NCBI GenBank assembly: GCA_046262495.1
Contig: JBHEMR010000134.1
Coordinates: forward strand, 1 to 21,883
Direction of reading: 5' to 3'
Origin: GCA-003244245 sp046262495
GTDB lineage: Bacteria > Actinomycetota > Actinomycetes > Mycobacteriales > Pseudonocardiaceae
DNA length: 21,883 nucleotides
The notes below the pieces were generated by a model. It was not told the DNA's origin and did no database searches. It saw nothing but the letters and a program-made list of their open reading frames with translations. Below are positions 7,614-18,010 of the stretch, piece by piece. The first letter of the stretch is position 1. Every line of letters begins with the position of its first letter. The position numbers and the translations under genes are program-made.

Positions 7614-9491
7614 GTGAACCCGGCGAGCTTCGAGCAGGTCAGCGGCTTCGCGCGGCATAGGTCCCCCCGGCTCGCCGCGGAGTTGCCCGGCCCCGACTGG
7701 CTTGCCGCCGACACCTGCACCTCCCCCGCGCTATCCCCGGACGCCAACACGCTGGCTGTGGTCTCCGATCGCGACGGCACACCCGGGGTTTGGCTGATCC
7801 CGCTGGATCAGACTGGACCGCCGGTGCGGTTGGACACCGGCGGGGACTACGCGCGGATGGTCAGCTGGTCACCCGACGGCGAGTGGCTATGCCTGACGAC
7901 GGCGCCCGGCGGCGGCGAGCGAACCCTGGTCCGTGCGATGCACCCGGACGGCTCCGATGCCCGGATCGTCGCCGGAAATCCAACTGGGGTCGCGTCGATC
8001 AGTTGCTGGCAGCCCGGCGGGCACATCGTGGGTCTTGTGCAGAGCAGCGTCAGCGACCCGGCCACTCTCGACGGGTACGCGGTAGACGTCCGCTCCGGTC
8101 GCCGTCGCTACCTGGCGAGCGGCCCGGCGGCAACGGTGTGCACCTTCAGCCACGACGGGCGCTACGCCGTACTGCGCGTCGGTGCCCGCGGCGCCCGCCG
8201 GTTGCTGCTGGTCGACACCCGCAGCGGTAGCAGCGCTGAGCTGCTCGACGCCGATGCGACCGTCGCCGATGCCCGCTTCGCCCCCGACAGTCGCATGATC
8301 TACTTGCATACCGATGCCAATCGCCAGTTCGCCGCGCTATTCGCGCTTCCGAGAGTTGCTGCTGGCCATCCAGCGGCCGCCGAGCTGATCGCTGCGCGCG
8401 ACCGGGTCGAGCTCGAAAGGTTCGCGCTCGACCCGACAGGTCGGATGGCCCTCACGATCTGGAATGTCGAGGGACATAGCGAGCTCGAACTCGTCGACGT
8501 GGGTGGAAAGAAGCATCGTCGGCTGCCGAGGCCACCTGCGGAGGTGGTGACGGGTTGCGCTTTCACCTCCGACGGTGGATCACTGGTACTCGCCGTGGAA
8601 TCCAGCACCGAGCCGCCGCATGTCCTACGCTACCCACTGCCGCCGGCCGAATCGGTGCGGCTGGCGCCCGCCCTGCCGCCGCCATGGCCGCCGGAGGCGC
8701 TGTCCACGCCGGAATTACACAGGTGGCGGGCTCGGGACGGCCTCAAACTCAGCGGCTGGCTCTACCGGCCGGCCGGTGCGCTCGGCGCGGTACCCACTTT
8801 GGTGTGGTTGCACGGCGGCCCGGAGGCCCAGGAGCGCCCCACGTTCAACCCGCTCTACCAGGAGTTGCTGAGCCACGGTGTCGCGGTGTTCGCGCCGAAC
8901 GTCCGTGGCTCGACCGGCTTCGGGCGTCGATTTGTCGACGCCGACGTCCATCATCGCCGGTTCGCCGCCGTCGATGACGTCGCCGACGTGGCCTGCTATC
9001 TGGTGGACACCGGACTCGCGGATCCCGCCGCGATTGGCTGCGCCGGCCGCTCCTACGGCGGCTACCTGACCGTCGCTGCGATGGTGCGTTATCCCAACCT
9101 GTTCCAGGTTGGCGTCGACGTTTGCGGCATTAGCGACTTTGAGACCTTCTTCGCCCACACGGAGCCGTGGATCGCGGCTGCGGCGGTGACCAGGTACGGC
9201 GATCCGCGGCGAGACTCAGCGCTGTTGGGTGAACTGTCGCCGATTCACCGCATCGGCCAGCTCAGTGCCCCACTGCTGGTGGTGCACGGTGCGCAGGACA
9301 CCAACGTGCCCATCATCGAGGCTGAGCAACTCGTCGCATCGCTACGGGCCCACGGCGCGTCACCCGGTTACCTAGTGCTGTCCGACGAAGGGCACGAGAT
9401 CCTGAGCGCCACCAGCCGTGCGGTTTACCTGCGGGAAGTCGTGCACTGGCTGATCAGGCACCTGCTCGATCTCGGCGAGCGCAGCGCCTGA
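7614..9491 (+). CDS. S9 family serine peptidase (prolyl oligopeptidase type, beta-propeller plus hydrolase)
   Basis: A 625-residue cytoplasmic peptidase with no signal peptide. Residues ~30-370 form a WD40/TolB-like beta-propeller (repeats such as SPDGEWLCLT and FAPDSRMIYL), which in this family gates access so only short peptides enter. Residues ~375-625 are the alpha/beta-hydrolase with VWLHGGPEAQ as oxyanion region, Ser480 in GRSYGG, Asp562 in GAQDTNVP and His594 in DEGHE. GTG 7614 lies 4 bases after the amidotransferase stop, behind an A/G-rich run; the open frame extends upstream but antisense-like inside the previous gene. In the canonical NAGGN operons I recall, an M42-type peptidase sits in this place, so an S9 enzyme may play the same part: turnover or processing of the peptide product. 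Acyl-aminoacyl peptidase activity is another possibility. Confidence 0.9.
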   Translation: MNPASFEQVSGFARHRSPRLAAELPGPDWLAADTCTSPALSPDANTLAVVSDRDGTPGVWLIPLDQTGPPVRLDTGGDYARMVSWSPDGEWLCLTTAPGGGERTLVRAMHPDGSDARIVAGNPTGVASISCWQPGGHIVGLVQSSVSDPATLDGYAVDVRSGRRRYLASGPAATVCTFSHDGRYAVLRVGARGARRLLLVDTRSGSSAELLDADATVADARFAPDSRMIYLHTDANRQFAALFALPRVAAGHPAAAELIAARDRVELERFALDPTGRMALTIWNVEGHSELELVDVGGKKHRRLPRPPAEVVTGCAFTSDGGSLVLAVESSTEPPHVLRYPLPPAESVRLAPALPPPWPPEALSTPELHRWRARDGLKLSGWLYRPAGALGAVPTLVWLHGGPEAQERPTFNPLYQELLSHGVAVFAPNVRGSTGFGRRFVDADVHHRRFAAVDDVADVACYLVDTGLADPAAIGCAGRSYGGYLTVAAMVRYPNLFQVGVDVCGISDFETFFAHTEPWIAAAAVTRYGDPRRDSALLGELSPIHRIGQLSAPLLVVHGAQDTNVPIIEAEQLVASLRAHGASPGYLVLSDEGHEILSATSRAVYLREVVHWLIRHLLDLGERSA

Positions 9492-9503
9492 CAACCGTAG
9501 GGG

Positions 9504-9535
9504 CGACGTCTCGGCGTCGTTGTGCCTACTATCAT
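9504..9535 (+). promoter_or_regulatory. Possible internal promoter/operator before the transporter genes
   Basis: The 100-base gap between the peptidase and the binding-protein gene holds an inverted repeat (CGACG 9504-9508, CGTCG 9515-9519, 6-base loop) and a TATCAT (9530-9535) that fits TANNNT. Together they could be an operator and -10 element allowing separate control of the importer. There is no U-run, so it is unlikely to be a terminator. Both elements are short, so this is tentative. Confidence 0.25.
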
Positions 9536-9591
9536 CGGCTGATCAAGGCTCTCACGTTGCCTCATGGGCGCACCGCGAGTAGGAGGGTGCA

Positions 9592-11436
9592 ATGTGGCCA
9601 CGTCGGCTGGCCTTGTTCCGCGCACGAAGGTCGATTTGGACGGTTCTTTTCTCAATTACCGTACTGATCGGGGCCGGCTGTGCCGGTCAAACGACACCCA
9701 GCTCTGGCCGGCCGGTGGAAGGCGGAATCGCTACGTTCGCCGAACCGGCGAACACCACCCCGAACTACATTTTCCCGTTCATGTCGACCGAATACTTCAG
9801 CGTGACCACGGTTTCAGACCTGCAACAGCTCATGTACCGACCTCTGTACTGGTTCGGCGACAATGGCCAACCCGTACTCAACGACAGACTCAGTCTCGCT
9901 GACTATCCGACCTTCTCCGATAACAACCGAACCGTGACGGTGAAGCTGCGCGACTACGCGTGGTCTGACAACACGAAGGTGACCGCGGACGGCATTGTCT
10001 TCTGGATCAACATGATGAAGGCGGAGAAGATCAATTGGGCAGTCTACGTGCCGGGAGGGATTCCCGACGACATCGACTCGGTGACCGCGGACTCGCCGAA
10101 CCAGGTGACCCTCCATCTGAACAAGAACTACAGCGCGAAGTGGTTCCTGTACAACGAACTTTCTCAGGTTACGCCGCTTCCGCACGCCTGGGACCGCACG
10201 GCGACCGGTGTCAGCGACTGCGAACACAATGTCGGTGACTGCACCGCCGTGTACAACTATCTCACCGACCAGGCGAAAAGCATCAACAGCTACGCTACGA
10301 ACCCGCTGTGGCAAGTGGTGGACGGTCCCTGGCGACTGAAGTCCTTTAACGCCGACGGCAACATCAGTTTCATTCCCAACCGGTTTTACTCGGGACCGAA
10401 CAAGCCACATCTCGCTCAGTTCGACGAAGCACCGTTCTCCGACAACGCCGCCGAGTACAACGTGCTGCGCTCCGGCGACAACTCGATTCAAGTCGGCTAC
10501 CTACCACCGGAGGACGCGCCGGCCAAGCCGGATAACCAGAAGGTTGGACACAACCCGCTGGAGAACAACTACACGCTCGACCGGTGGTACAGCTTCGCGG
10601 TCAACTATTTCGTGCTCAACAGCCACAACCCGAAGGTCGGCGCGACCTTTAAGCAGCAGTACTTCCGGCAAGCCCTGGAATCCCTCGTCGACCAGCAGTC
10701 GATCATCAAGGCGGCTGCACACGGGTACGGCGCGACGACCAACGGCCCGGTGCCGACGACGCCGACGAACCCGTACGCTAGCGGCGAAACCGAGCCCAAT
10801 CCGTTCACCTACGATCCTGATCGAGCCAGGAAGTTGCTGGCGGATCACGGTTGGAGCACTCCGCGCGACGGTGTAGGTAGCTGCGAGCGCCCGGGCACCG
10901 GGCCGGGCCAATGCGGTCCTGGGGTGGCAGCCGGCGCGCAACTGGCATTCCAAGTGATGTACTCCTCCGGCTCCCCTCGGATCACGCTGTCAATGCAGCA
11001 GCTGCAATCCTCGGCTACCAAGGCCGGAATCAAGCTCGATCTGCGAGGGGCTCCCTTCAACACCGTGATCGGCACCGCAATTCCCTGCGATGCCGGCAAA
11101 CCGGACTGCAACTGGGAAATAGGTAACTGGGGTGGCGGCTGGGTGTTCGCGCCGGACTTCTATCCCACCGGGGAACAGATCTTCGGCACCGGTGCCGGAT
11201 CCAACCAGGGTAGCTTCTCCGATCCGGAGCTGGACCGGCTCATCGTCGCAACCCAGCACAGCGACTCTCCAGAGGCTTTGCAGGCCTACGCTCGGTATGG
11301 CTCGCAAACCGTGCCGGTCATCTGGCAGCCGAGTGTCGACTACCAGGAAACAGAAATCGCGAACAACCTCAAAGGGGTCACTCCGCAGAGCCCGTACCTA
11401 AATATCACGCCGGAGGATTGGTACTACGTGAAATGA
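9592..11436 (+). CDS. Peptide ABC transporter substrate-binding lipoprotein (SBP family 5)
   Basis: A 614-residue extracytoplasmic binding protein of the DppA/OppA type. Residues 1-29 are a lipoprotein signal (Arg-rich start, hydrophobic core, LIGAGC lipobox with Cys30 as lipid anchor). The mature part has the family layout, including an early MYRPLYW segment and the YDPDRARKLLADHGW helix near residues 406-420. Three closely spaced cysteine pairs (210/217, 431/441, 499/506) suggest surface disulfides. AGGAGG at 9581-9586, five bases before ATG 9592, fixes the start. It feeds the two permeases and ATPase downstream. The ligand is presumably a short peptide; being next to a peptide-amide synthesis block, it may recapture or import that compound, but this is inference. 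Confidence 0.92.
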   Translation: MWPRRLALFRARRSIWTVLFSITVLIGAGCAGQTTPSSGRPVEGGIATFAEPANTTPNYIFPFMSTEYFSVTTVSDLQQLMYRPLYWFGDNGQPVLNDRLSLADYPTFSDNNRTVTVKLRDYAWSDNTKVTADGIVFWINMMKAEKINWAVYVPGGIPDDIDSVTADSPNQVTLHLNKNYSAKWFLYNELSQVTPLPHAWDRTATGVSDCEHNVGDCTAVYNYLTDQAKSINSYATNPLWQVVDGPWRLKSFNADGNISFIPNRFYSGPNKPHLAQFDEAPFSDNAAEYNVLRSGDNSIQVGYLPPEDAPAKPDNQKVGHNPLENNYTLDRWYSFAVNYFVLNSHNPKVGATFKQQYFRQALESLVDQQSIIKAAAHGYGATTNGPVPTTPTNPYASGETEPNPFTYDPDRARKLLADHGWSTPRDGVGSCERPGTGPGQCGPGVAAGAQLAFQVMYSSGSPRITLSMQQLQSSATKAGIKLDLRGAPFNTVIGTAIPCDAGKPDCNWEIGNWGGGWVFAPDFYPTGEQIFGTGAGSNQGSFSDPELDRLIVATQHSDSPEALQAYARYGSQTVPVIWQPSVDYQETEIANNLKGVTPQSPYLNITPEDWYYVK

Positions 11437-11467
11437 TTGCTGAGCTCACCACCGGGGCAGGTGTCCG

Positions 11468-12415
11468 ATGACCGGGTTCATCGCCCGCCGACTGCTACAG
11501 TCCGTTGTCGTCGTGCTGCTCGTGACAGTGATCGTCTTCGTTTTGCTGCACCTGCTCCCCGGTGGACCAGCCCGCGCACAACTCGGGCCTCGCGCCACGT
11601 CGGTGGCGATCGCGAATTTCAACCATCAGATGGGGTATGATCGCCCCGTCCCGATCCAGTACTGGAGTTGGCTCAAACAGCTTATCACCGGCCACCTGGG
11701 TTTCTCTACGAAGCTCAACCAGTCGGTTGTTTCGCTGATCGGTGAGCGACTCCCCAAAACCTTGGTACTCACGGTTCTGTCCACGTTTTTCGCGCTCGTC
11801 GTAGCGATCCCGCTCGGCATGCTGCAAGCGGTGAAGCGCAACCAAGCCGCAGATTACACGATCACCTCTGGAGCCTTTATTTTCTATGCAACGCCACCGT
11901 TTTTCCTCGGCGTCGTACTCATCGTGGTGTTCTCGGTCTACTTGCCGATCCTACCCGCGGAAGCGCCCCAGAGTTCCTCGCTAGGAATGATCCTCTCGCA
12001 GCCTGCTGGACTGATTCTGCCGGTACTGACCCTGGCCCTGGTGACCATTGCGCAGTTCTCCCGGTATATGCGGTCCTCGGTGATCGAAAACCTCGCCGAG
12101 GATTATGTTCGCACCGCCCGCGCCAAAGGCGCGGGCGAGTGCAGCGTGTTGATCCGCCACGTGCTGCGCAATTCGCTGATCCCGGTCGCCACCCTGCTTG
12201 GGCTGTCGCTGCCAGCGATCTTCTCCGGTGCGTTGATCACTGAGGCGGTGTTCAACTTCCCGGGTATGGGCCAACTTTTCTGGACCGCCGCCCAAACGCA
12301 GGACTACCCGATCATGCTCGGGATCACCGTACTCGTCGGTGTTGCCACTGTGGTCGGTTCACTGCTGGCCGACCTCGCCTACGCCGTCCTCGACCCCCGA
12401 GTGAGGTACGCATGA
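11468..12415 (+). CDS. Peptide ABC transporter permease, DppB/OppB type
   Basis: A 315-residue inner-membrane permease. It has the DppB layout: an N-terminal helix (~8-30), a soluble loop with the PGGPARAQLG segment, then about five further membrane helices between ~95 and 310. The cytoplasmic EAA loop that docks the ATPase begins near Glu211 (EDYVRTARAKGA) and is followed by HVLRNSLIPV. It ends LDPRVRYA, typical of the family. The gene starts 31 bases after the binding-protein stop and overlaps the next permease by four bases, so all transporter parts are one transcript. Confidence 0.93.
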   Translation: MTGFIARRLLQSVVVVLLVTVIVFVLLHLLPGGPARAQLGPRATSVAIANFNHQMGYDRPVPIQYWSWLKQLITGHLGFSTKLNQSVVSLIGERLPKTLVLTVLSTFFALVVAIPLGMLQAVKRNQAADYTITSGAFIFYATPPFFLGVVLIVVFSVYLPILPAEAPQSSSLGMILSQPAGLILPVLTLALVTIAQFSRYMRSSVIENLAEDYVRTARAKGAGECSVLIRHVLRNSLIPVATLLGLSLPAIFSGALITEAVFNFPGMGQLFWTAAQTQDYPIMLGITVLVGVATVVGSLLADLAYAVLDPRVRYA

Positions 12416-13323
12416 CCGCCATTCCCGCCGATGATGCCGCGCTGGGCGACTCGCCACAGGTTCGTGGCCCCAAGGGTCACGGCACAATCGTGCGGTCACT
12501 GTCGGCTTTCATGGAGAACAAACTCGCCGTGGTCGGTCTCGGTGTCGTCCTGGCGTTCATTGTATTCTGTTACCTGGGTCCCCTGGTTTATCACACCGAC
12601 CAGGTCCACATCGACCTGTCCCTAGCCACGCTACCGCCGTCGGGTGCACATCCGTTGGGCACCAACGAGGTCGGTTACGACCAGCTGGGCAGATTGATGG
12701 CCGGCGGACAGTCCTCACTCGAGGTGGGTGTCGCCGCCGCGCTGCTGGCCACCCTCTTCGGCACCTTGTGGGGCGCTATTTCGGGATACGCAGGTGGCTT
12801 CATCGACTCCGCGATGATGCGCATCGTCGATGCGCTGCTCGCGGTGCCGGCGCTGTTCCTGTTGCTGTTCCTCGCGTCGATCGCGCGGCCCACCATTGGG
12901 CTACTGATTCTGGTGATCGCGTTGATCTCTTGGCTCGGTCCGGCTCGGTTGGTACGTGGTCAGACATTGACGTTGCGCACCAGGGACTACGTGACATCGG
13001 TAAGGCTGATGGGTGGCGGCCCGTGGCGTGCAATCCTGCGGCACATCGCGCCGAACGCCATCGGTACCGTGGTGGTGAACGCGACTTTCCAGGTGGCCGA
13101 CGCAATCTTGATCGTGGCCACGCTGAGCTTCCTCGGCCTTGGTATACCGCCGCCAGCCGCGAACTGGGGGGATATGCTTTCCAACGGCATCAACTACACT
13201 TACGACGGCTACTGGTGGTTGATCTATCCACCAGGCCTGGCCATCGTACTCGTGGTCGTCGCGTTCAACCTCATCGGCGACGCATTGCGTGATTCGTTCG
13301 AAGTTCGGTTGCAGAGCAGGTGA
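12412..13323 (+). CDS. Peptide ABC transporter permease, DppC/OppC type
   Basis: A 303-residue inner-membrane permease, partner of the DppB-type protein. Features are an N-terminal cytoplasmic tail of ~35 residues, a first helix (~38-58), the family motif HPLGTNEVGYDQLGRL, about five further helices, the EAA loop (RDYVTSVRLMGGG...HIAPNA) and an SFLGLGIPPPAANWG periplasmic segment. It ends DSFEVRLQSR, close to the usual DppC ending. ATG 12412 overlaps the upstream TGA (ATGA), indicating translational coupling. Confidence 0.93.
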   Translation: MTAIPADDAALGDSPQVRGPKGHGTIVRSLSAFMENKLAVVGLGVVLAFIVFCYLGPLVYHTDQVHIDLSLATLPPSGAHPLGTNEVGYDQLGRLMAGGQSSLEVGVAAALLATLFGTLWGAISGYAGGFIDSAMMRIVDALLAVPALFLLLFLASIARPTIGLLILVIALISWLGPARLVRGQTLTLRTRDYVTSVRLMGGGPWRAILRHIAPNAIGTVVVNATFQVADAILIVATLSFLGLGIPPPAANWGDMLSNGINYTYDGYWWLIYPPGLAIVLVVVAFNLIGDALRDSFEVRLQSR

Positions 13324-13328
13324 TCTCG

Positions 13329-15347
<2,019 letters not shown>

Positions 15348-15390
15348 AGGAACATGGCGGTACACAATGCTCTATTAAAATCGATCAATA
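15348..15390. other. AT-rich spot between convergent transcription units
   Basis: Bases about 15366-15400 are much richer in A and T than the surroundings (CTATTAAAATCGATCAATATC). They lie just after the ATPase stop, where + and minus strand genes face each other. No hairpin with a U-run is present, so I cannot call an intrinsic terminator. A hairpin with arms 15429-15433 and 15438-15442 lies just beyond. Confidence 0.2.
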
Positions 15391-15636
15391 TCATCTTGGG
15401 AGTTCGAACCAGGAGAACTGCCCCGTGTCCCGAACTGTCGGGCTGTGCCGGCCTCCCTGTATGGTCGCGGAACCGTGGCCACTATCCGCCGGGTAAGTCT
15501 GCCCATGAAGGCGCGCCCCCGCGGAAAGACGGTGTTGCCCAGCCTGATCGACCCGTTGCGAATTAGCCCCCGCGGCCGGCACATCGGCGTTGATTCGCTC
15601 GCGACGGAGCTCGTCGTAAATCGGCGTCTGACTCAC
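15391..15636 (-). CDS. Small hypothetical protein (SQTPIYDELRRER start)
   Basis: A possible 81-residue protein starting at GTG 15636, whose first bases overlap the stop of the upstream minus-strand frame as GTGA. The N-terminus (SQTPIYDELRRERINADVP) reads like a genuine charged protein start. The rest is Gly/Gln/Ser-rich low complexity with no domain I recognise, and it ends FSWFELPR. A competing 70-residue + strand frame over the same bases is less convincing. The coupling to the previous frame is the main argument for reality. Confidence 0.3.
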   Translation of the reverse strand: MSQTPIYDELRRERINADVPAAGANSQRVDQAGQHRLSAGARLHGQTYPADSGHGSATIQGGRHSPTVRDTGQFSWFELPR

Positions 15637-15992
15637 GGAACGACACCGTAGGGCCAGACCTGCGGGCGGGGCGTCAACACGCTTCGTGGCGATGCCAACT
15701 TTCTGTGGGGCGACTGGTTACTTGACCGGATACCGTCGCGCGGTGTCACGATCATGACCGCGCTCGGGTAACCGACCGGCTTCGCCGCGGCGGCCGTCGG
15801 CTCCTGGCTGCCGGCTGACCTTGCGGTCGAACAACCGAAACAGCGTCGGTGCTGGGGTGGTATCGATCCAGGTCCGGGATCCGCGCACCAGTCCCGGCCC
15901 CGGGCAAACCGGGGTGGGCACGAAGACTGCGCAAGGGCATGAAGCTGAGCCCGATCGCGGAGCCTTTTGTCCATGTCCTCGAATGCATCCAA
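15633..15992 (-). pseudogene. Possible remnant of a gene, C-terminal part only
   Basis: This frame ends in a plausible protein C-terminus (KPVGYPSAVMIVTPRDG...RPQVWPYGVVP) and its stop overlaps the next GTG in a GTGA. Upstream of about 15810 the translation is Cys/Arg/Pro-rich and looks out of frame, so only the last ~55 residues look protein-like. I do not recognise the family. Best read as a truncated or frameshifted gene in a decaying region. A GC hairpin (CCCCGG 15898-15903, CCGGGG 15909-15914) lies within it. Confidence 0.25.
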
Positions 15993-16022
15993 GCAGCCCG
16001 TCCACAGGGGGTACCTGGTCGA

Positions 16023-16262
16023 TCACAACAAGGCGCACACTACGGGGATCAGCACCCAGCATGCGATGACGGCCATAGCGGCGACGACCCCGGCTCGCAC
16101 CGCCGGGTCACCTGAGTACTGGCCGGTCACCTCCAACGCGACCAGCGCCCCGTCGAGCCCAAGCCATCCCGCCGACGCCACGACGTGAACCATGAGCAGT
16201 GCTGCCCGGAGTCGCTGCGGTAATCGCCGGGCCGGGAGCAGGCACCTCAGGGTGCGGCCGGC
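16023..16262 (-). pseudogene. Remnant of a small membrane protein
   Basis: The minus-strand frame here encodes RLRAALLMVHVVASAGWLG, a gap, and VVAAMAVIACWVLIPVVCALL, then a stop at 16023-16025. Two membrane-helix-like segments separated by ~20 residues resemble the start of small actinobacterial membrane proteins with an HVVAS.GWLG first helix. The expected later helices are not visible in any frame downstream. Upstream, a GTG-initiated frame (VSAPPAAP) stops early in a different phase, suggesting another indel. The fragment is probably not functional. Confidence 0.4.
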
Positions 16263-16279
16263 GGAGCGCTCACGGTGCG

Positions 16280-16508
16280 TTAGCGAACTCCCGGACTCCG
16301 CGTCACGGTGTTCCGCTCGACGACTCGGACGTGACGACACCGGCCCCGCGCCATGACCAGGGTGAGGCGTTGCAGGGCACTGAGGTCGGCGAGGGGATGG
16401 CAGCGCCGCCATCAGCTCGACCGGAGCCATCAATTTCTCGAGCCGGTCCGGTCCCACGTTGAAGTGACAGCCGGCGGTCACGAACCTACTGGGCGCAACC
16501 TCGCTCAT
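16280..16508 (-). pseudogene. Short protein coupled to the upstream hydrolase gene, frameshifted
   Basis: ATG 16508 overlaps the hydrolase TGA (16505-16507) as ATGA, continuing the overlap chain of this operon. The first ~38 residues (MSEVAPSRFVTAGCHF...ELMAALPS) look protein-like, then lose that character at a CCCC run near 16400. Removing one C restores a frame reading LADLSALQRLTLVMARGR and ending at TAA 16280-16282, giving ~75 residues. I do not recognise the family. The reconstruction rests on reading quality alone. Confidence 0.35.
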
Positions 16509-18010
16509 GGACCGATCAAAAAAGCCGTGACGGCTGCGCGACCCACAGGGCCGTTGTCGCTTGACTGGGTGGCATGGCCGGAGCCGGGGATGACGACGAG
16601 GTGGCCCTGTGGAGCGCGGGCGACCTCCTGCTGAGCCCACAGCAGCGGAGTGGAAAGGTCGTGGTCACCAGCCAGCAGCAGCATCGGCACTGCGGGCAGA
16701 TCCTGGCCGGCAGAGAACGGGACCACCGGCGTGGATGGCCATTGCTCGCAGGTCACCGCAATTCCGTTGGCAGCCGCTGCCTCTCGGTCGTAGGGAAAGA
16801 CCGTCGCGTCCGAGAGCCCGGCTACCGCGGCGCGGGTGGCCGCAGCCCGGCCGCCCTCCGGTGTGGCGGCGTCTCCCCACGGCCCCTGCAGGTCCTCGCA
16901 CAACGTGCTCGCGTGCAGCCCCTGACTGAGCTCGTCGGCTTCGGCGGCCTGATTCTGTCGCTCGGCAGCGACGATTGCATCGAGCCTGGTGTAGTCGCCC
17001 CGCGCGGCAGCATGCAGTGCGGCCGGTATGTCGGTCAACCGCGGCTTTCCCACGCTCAGCGAGGTGAGGGTGTCGTACAGCTCTGGACCGTCATGGCGGG
17101 CCCGGACCACCTCGGAGAGGTCCTGCGCCGGATCGGTCGTGCACCCGCTTTCTTTGCAGACCATCCGCAGCACGTCCGTAGTGCGGGTGATTCCGGCTAG
17201 CTCCAGCGGATCCAGGTTGTCGTGCGGCACGATCGAGTCCAGCACCAGGCGGGAAACCCGGTCGGGATGGGTGATGGCGTATCGTTCGGCGACGAACGTG
17301 CCGTAGGAGACGCCGTCGAAACTGAGCTTGTCCACGCCCAGCGCCCGGCGGAATTCGTCGAGGTCGGCGACCGTGTCGGCGGTAGTGAAGAACTGTCGGC
17401 GCTCCCCGATAGCCTGCGCGCAGGCCGTCACCGCGCCGGCCGGTGGGACAGTCAGGTCTGAGCTGCCCATCGCCTGCTGCAGTTGCGGGCACTGCAGCGC
17501 CCCGCCGCCGGTGCCGCGCTGGTCGATGAGAACCAACCGGTACTCGCGCGTCACCGCCGGGTCGAGCAGCCGGCTGGCGACCAAGGTCGCGAACGGCACC
17601 CCCGGTTGACCCGGGCCGCCGGTGAGGAAGACCAATACCCCGTGTGGCGCGTCCGCGTTGTCGGCCATCGCGACCTGCAGCGACACCTGCTCGGCAAGCT
17701 TCGGACCGGGATGCAGCCCGACATGGTCCAGCGGCACGGTCAGGGTCGCGCAGCTGAACGTGGTGCCTCCAGGACCCCTGGCTGGGCTGTCGGTCGCGGG
17801 ACCGCCCTCCGAACCAGGAGCGGTAGGCGCAGCGCAGGGATGAGCACTGCTGAGCACCGGGACCTGGTCCAAAGCCGGTTCTTGCACCGGACCCGGCTCC
17901 GAAGCCGCTTGTCGCGCTGAGATGCCGCAGGCGCCGATGCCGACACTGATGCAGAAGCCGAGGAGCGCGGCGAATACAGCCAAAACGAACCGGCGCCAGC
18001 GCATGATCAC
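16505..18010 (-). CDS. Secreted alpha/beta-hydrolase, tripeptidyl-aminopeptidase (TAP) type
   Basis: A 501-residue exported serine hydrolase. The N-terminus has an Arg-containing start, a hydrophobic helix and IGAC near residue 28, a plausible but imperfect lipobox. The hydrolase core follows with the oxyanion segment LTGGPGQPG, DQRGTGGG, nucleophile Ser235 in GVSYG, Asp451 in DHDLSTP (TAP-like C-terminal domain) and His479 in GSGHATQ. The closest family I know is the mycobacterial secreted TAP-like proteases (Rv2223c/Rv2224c type). Several cysteines suggest disulfides outside the cytoplasm. GTG 18010 overlaps the kinase stop (GTGA); ATG 18004 is an alternative two codons later. It is the last intact gene of the minus-strand operon. 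Substrate unknown. Confidence 0.87.
   Translation of the reverse strand: MIMRWRRFVLAVFAALLGFCISVGIGACGISARQAASEPGPVQEPALDQVPVLSSAHPCAAPTAPGSEGGPATDSPARGPGGTTFSCATLTVPLDHVGLHPGPKLAEQVSLQVAMADNADAPHGVLVFLTGGPGQPGVPFATLVASRLLDPAVTREYRLVLIDQRGTGGGALQCPQLQQAMGSSDLTVPPAGAVTACAQAIGERRQFFTTADTVADLDEFRRALGVDKLSFDGVSYGTFVAERYAITHPDRVSRLVLDSIVPHDNLDPLELAGITRTTDVLRMVCKESGCTTDPAQDLSEVVRARHDGPELYDTLTSLSVGKPRLTDIPAALHAAARGDYTRLDAIVAAERQNQAAEADELSQGLHASTLCEDLQGPWGDAATPEGGRAAATRAAVAGLSDATVFPYDREAAAANGIAVTCEQWPSTPVVPFSAGQDLPAVPMLLLAGDHDLSTPLLWAQQEVARAPQGHLVVIPGSGHATQSSDNGPVGRAAVTAFLIGP

Noticed and set aside
15405..15425. A GTTCGAACC motif resembling a tRNA T-arm.
   Set aside because: On the minus strand the flanking bases do not form a 5-bp T-stem, and no anticodon or acceptor stem is found nearby; the bases also fit the Trp-Phe-Glu codons of a short ORF.
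15354..15566. A 70-codon + strand ORF just after the ATPase gene with AGAGGA upstream.
   Set aside because: The spacing to the ATG is only about two bases, composition is not protein-like after the first dozen residues, and it competes with a better minus-strand ORF.
15898..15914. CCCCGG/CCGGGG hairpin as an intrinsic terminator.
   Set aside because: No U-run follows on either strand, and short GC palindromes are expected by chance at this base composition.
16574..17200. A 208-codon + strand frame antisense to the hydrolase.
   Set aside because: It is the shadow of a strong minus-strand gene with an intact catalytic triad; its translation is Arg/Gly-rich with no family features.
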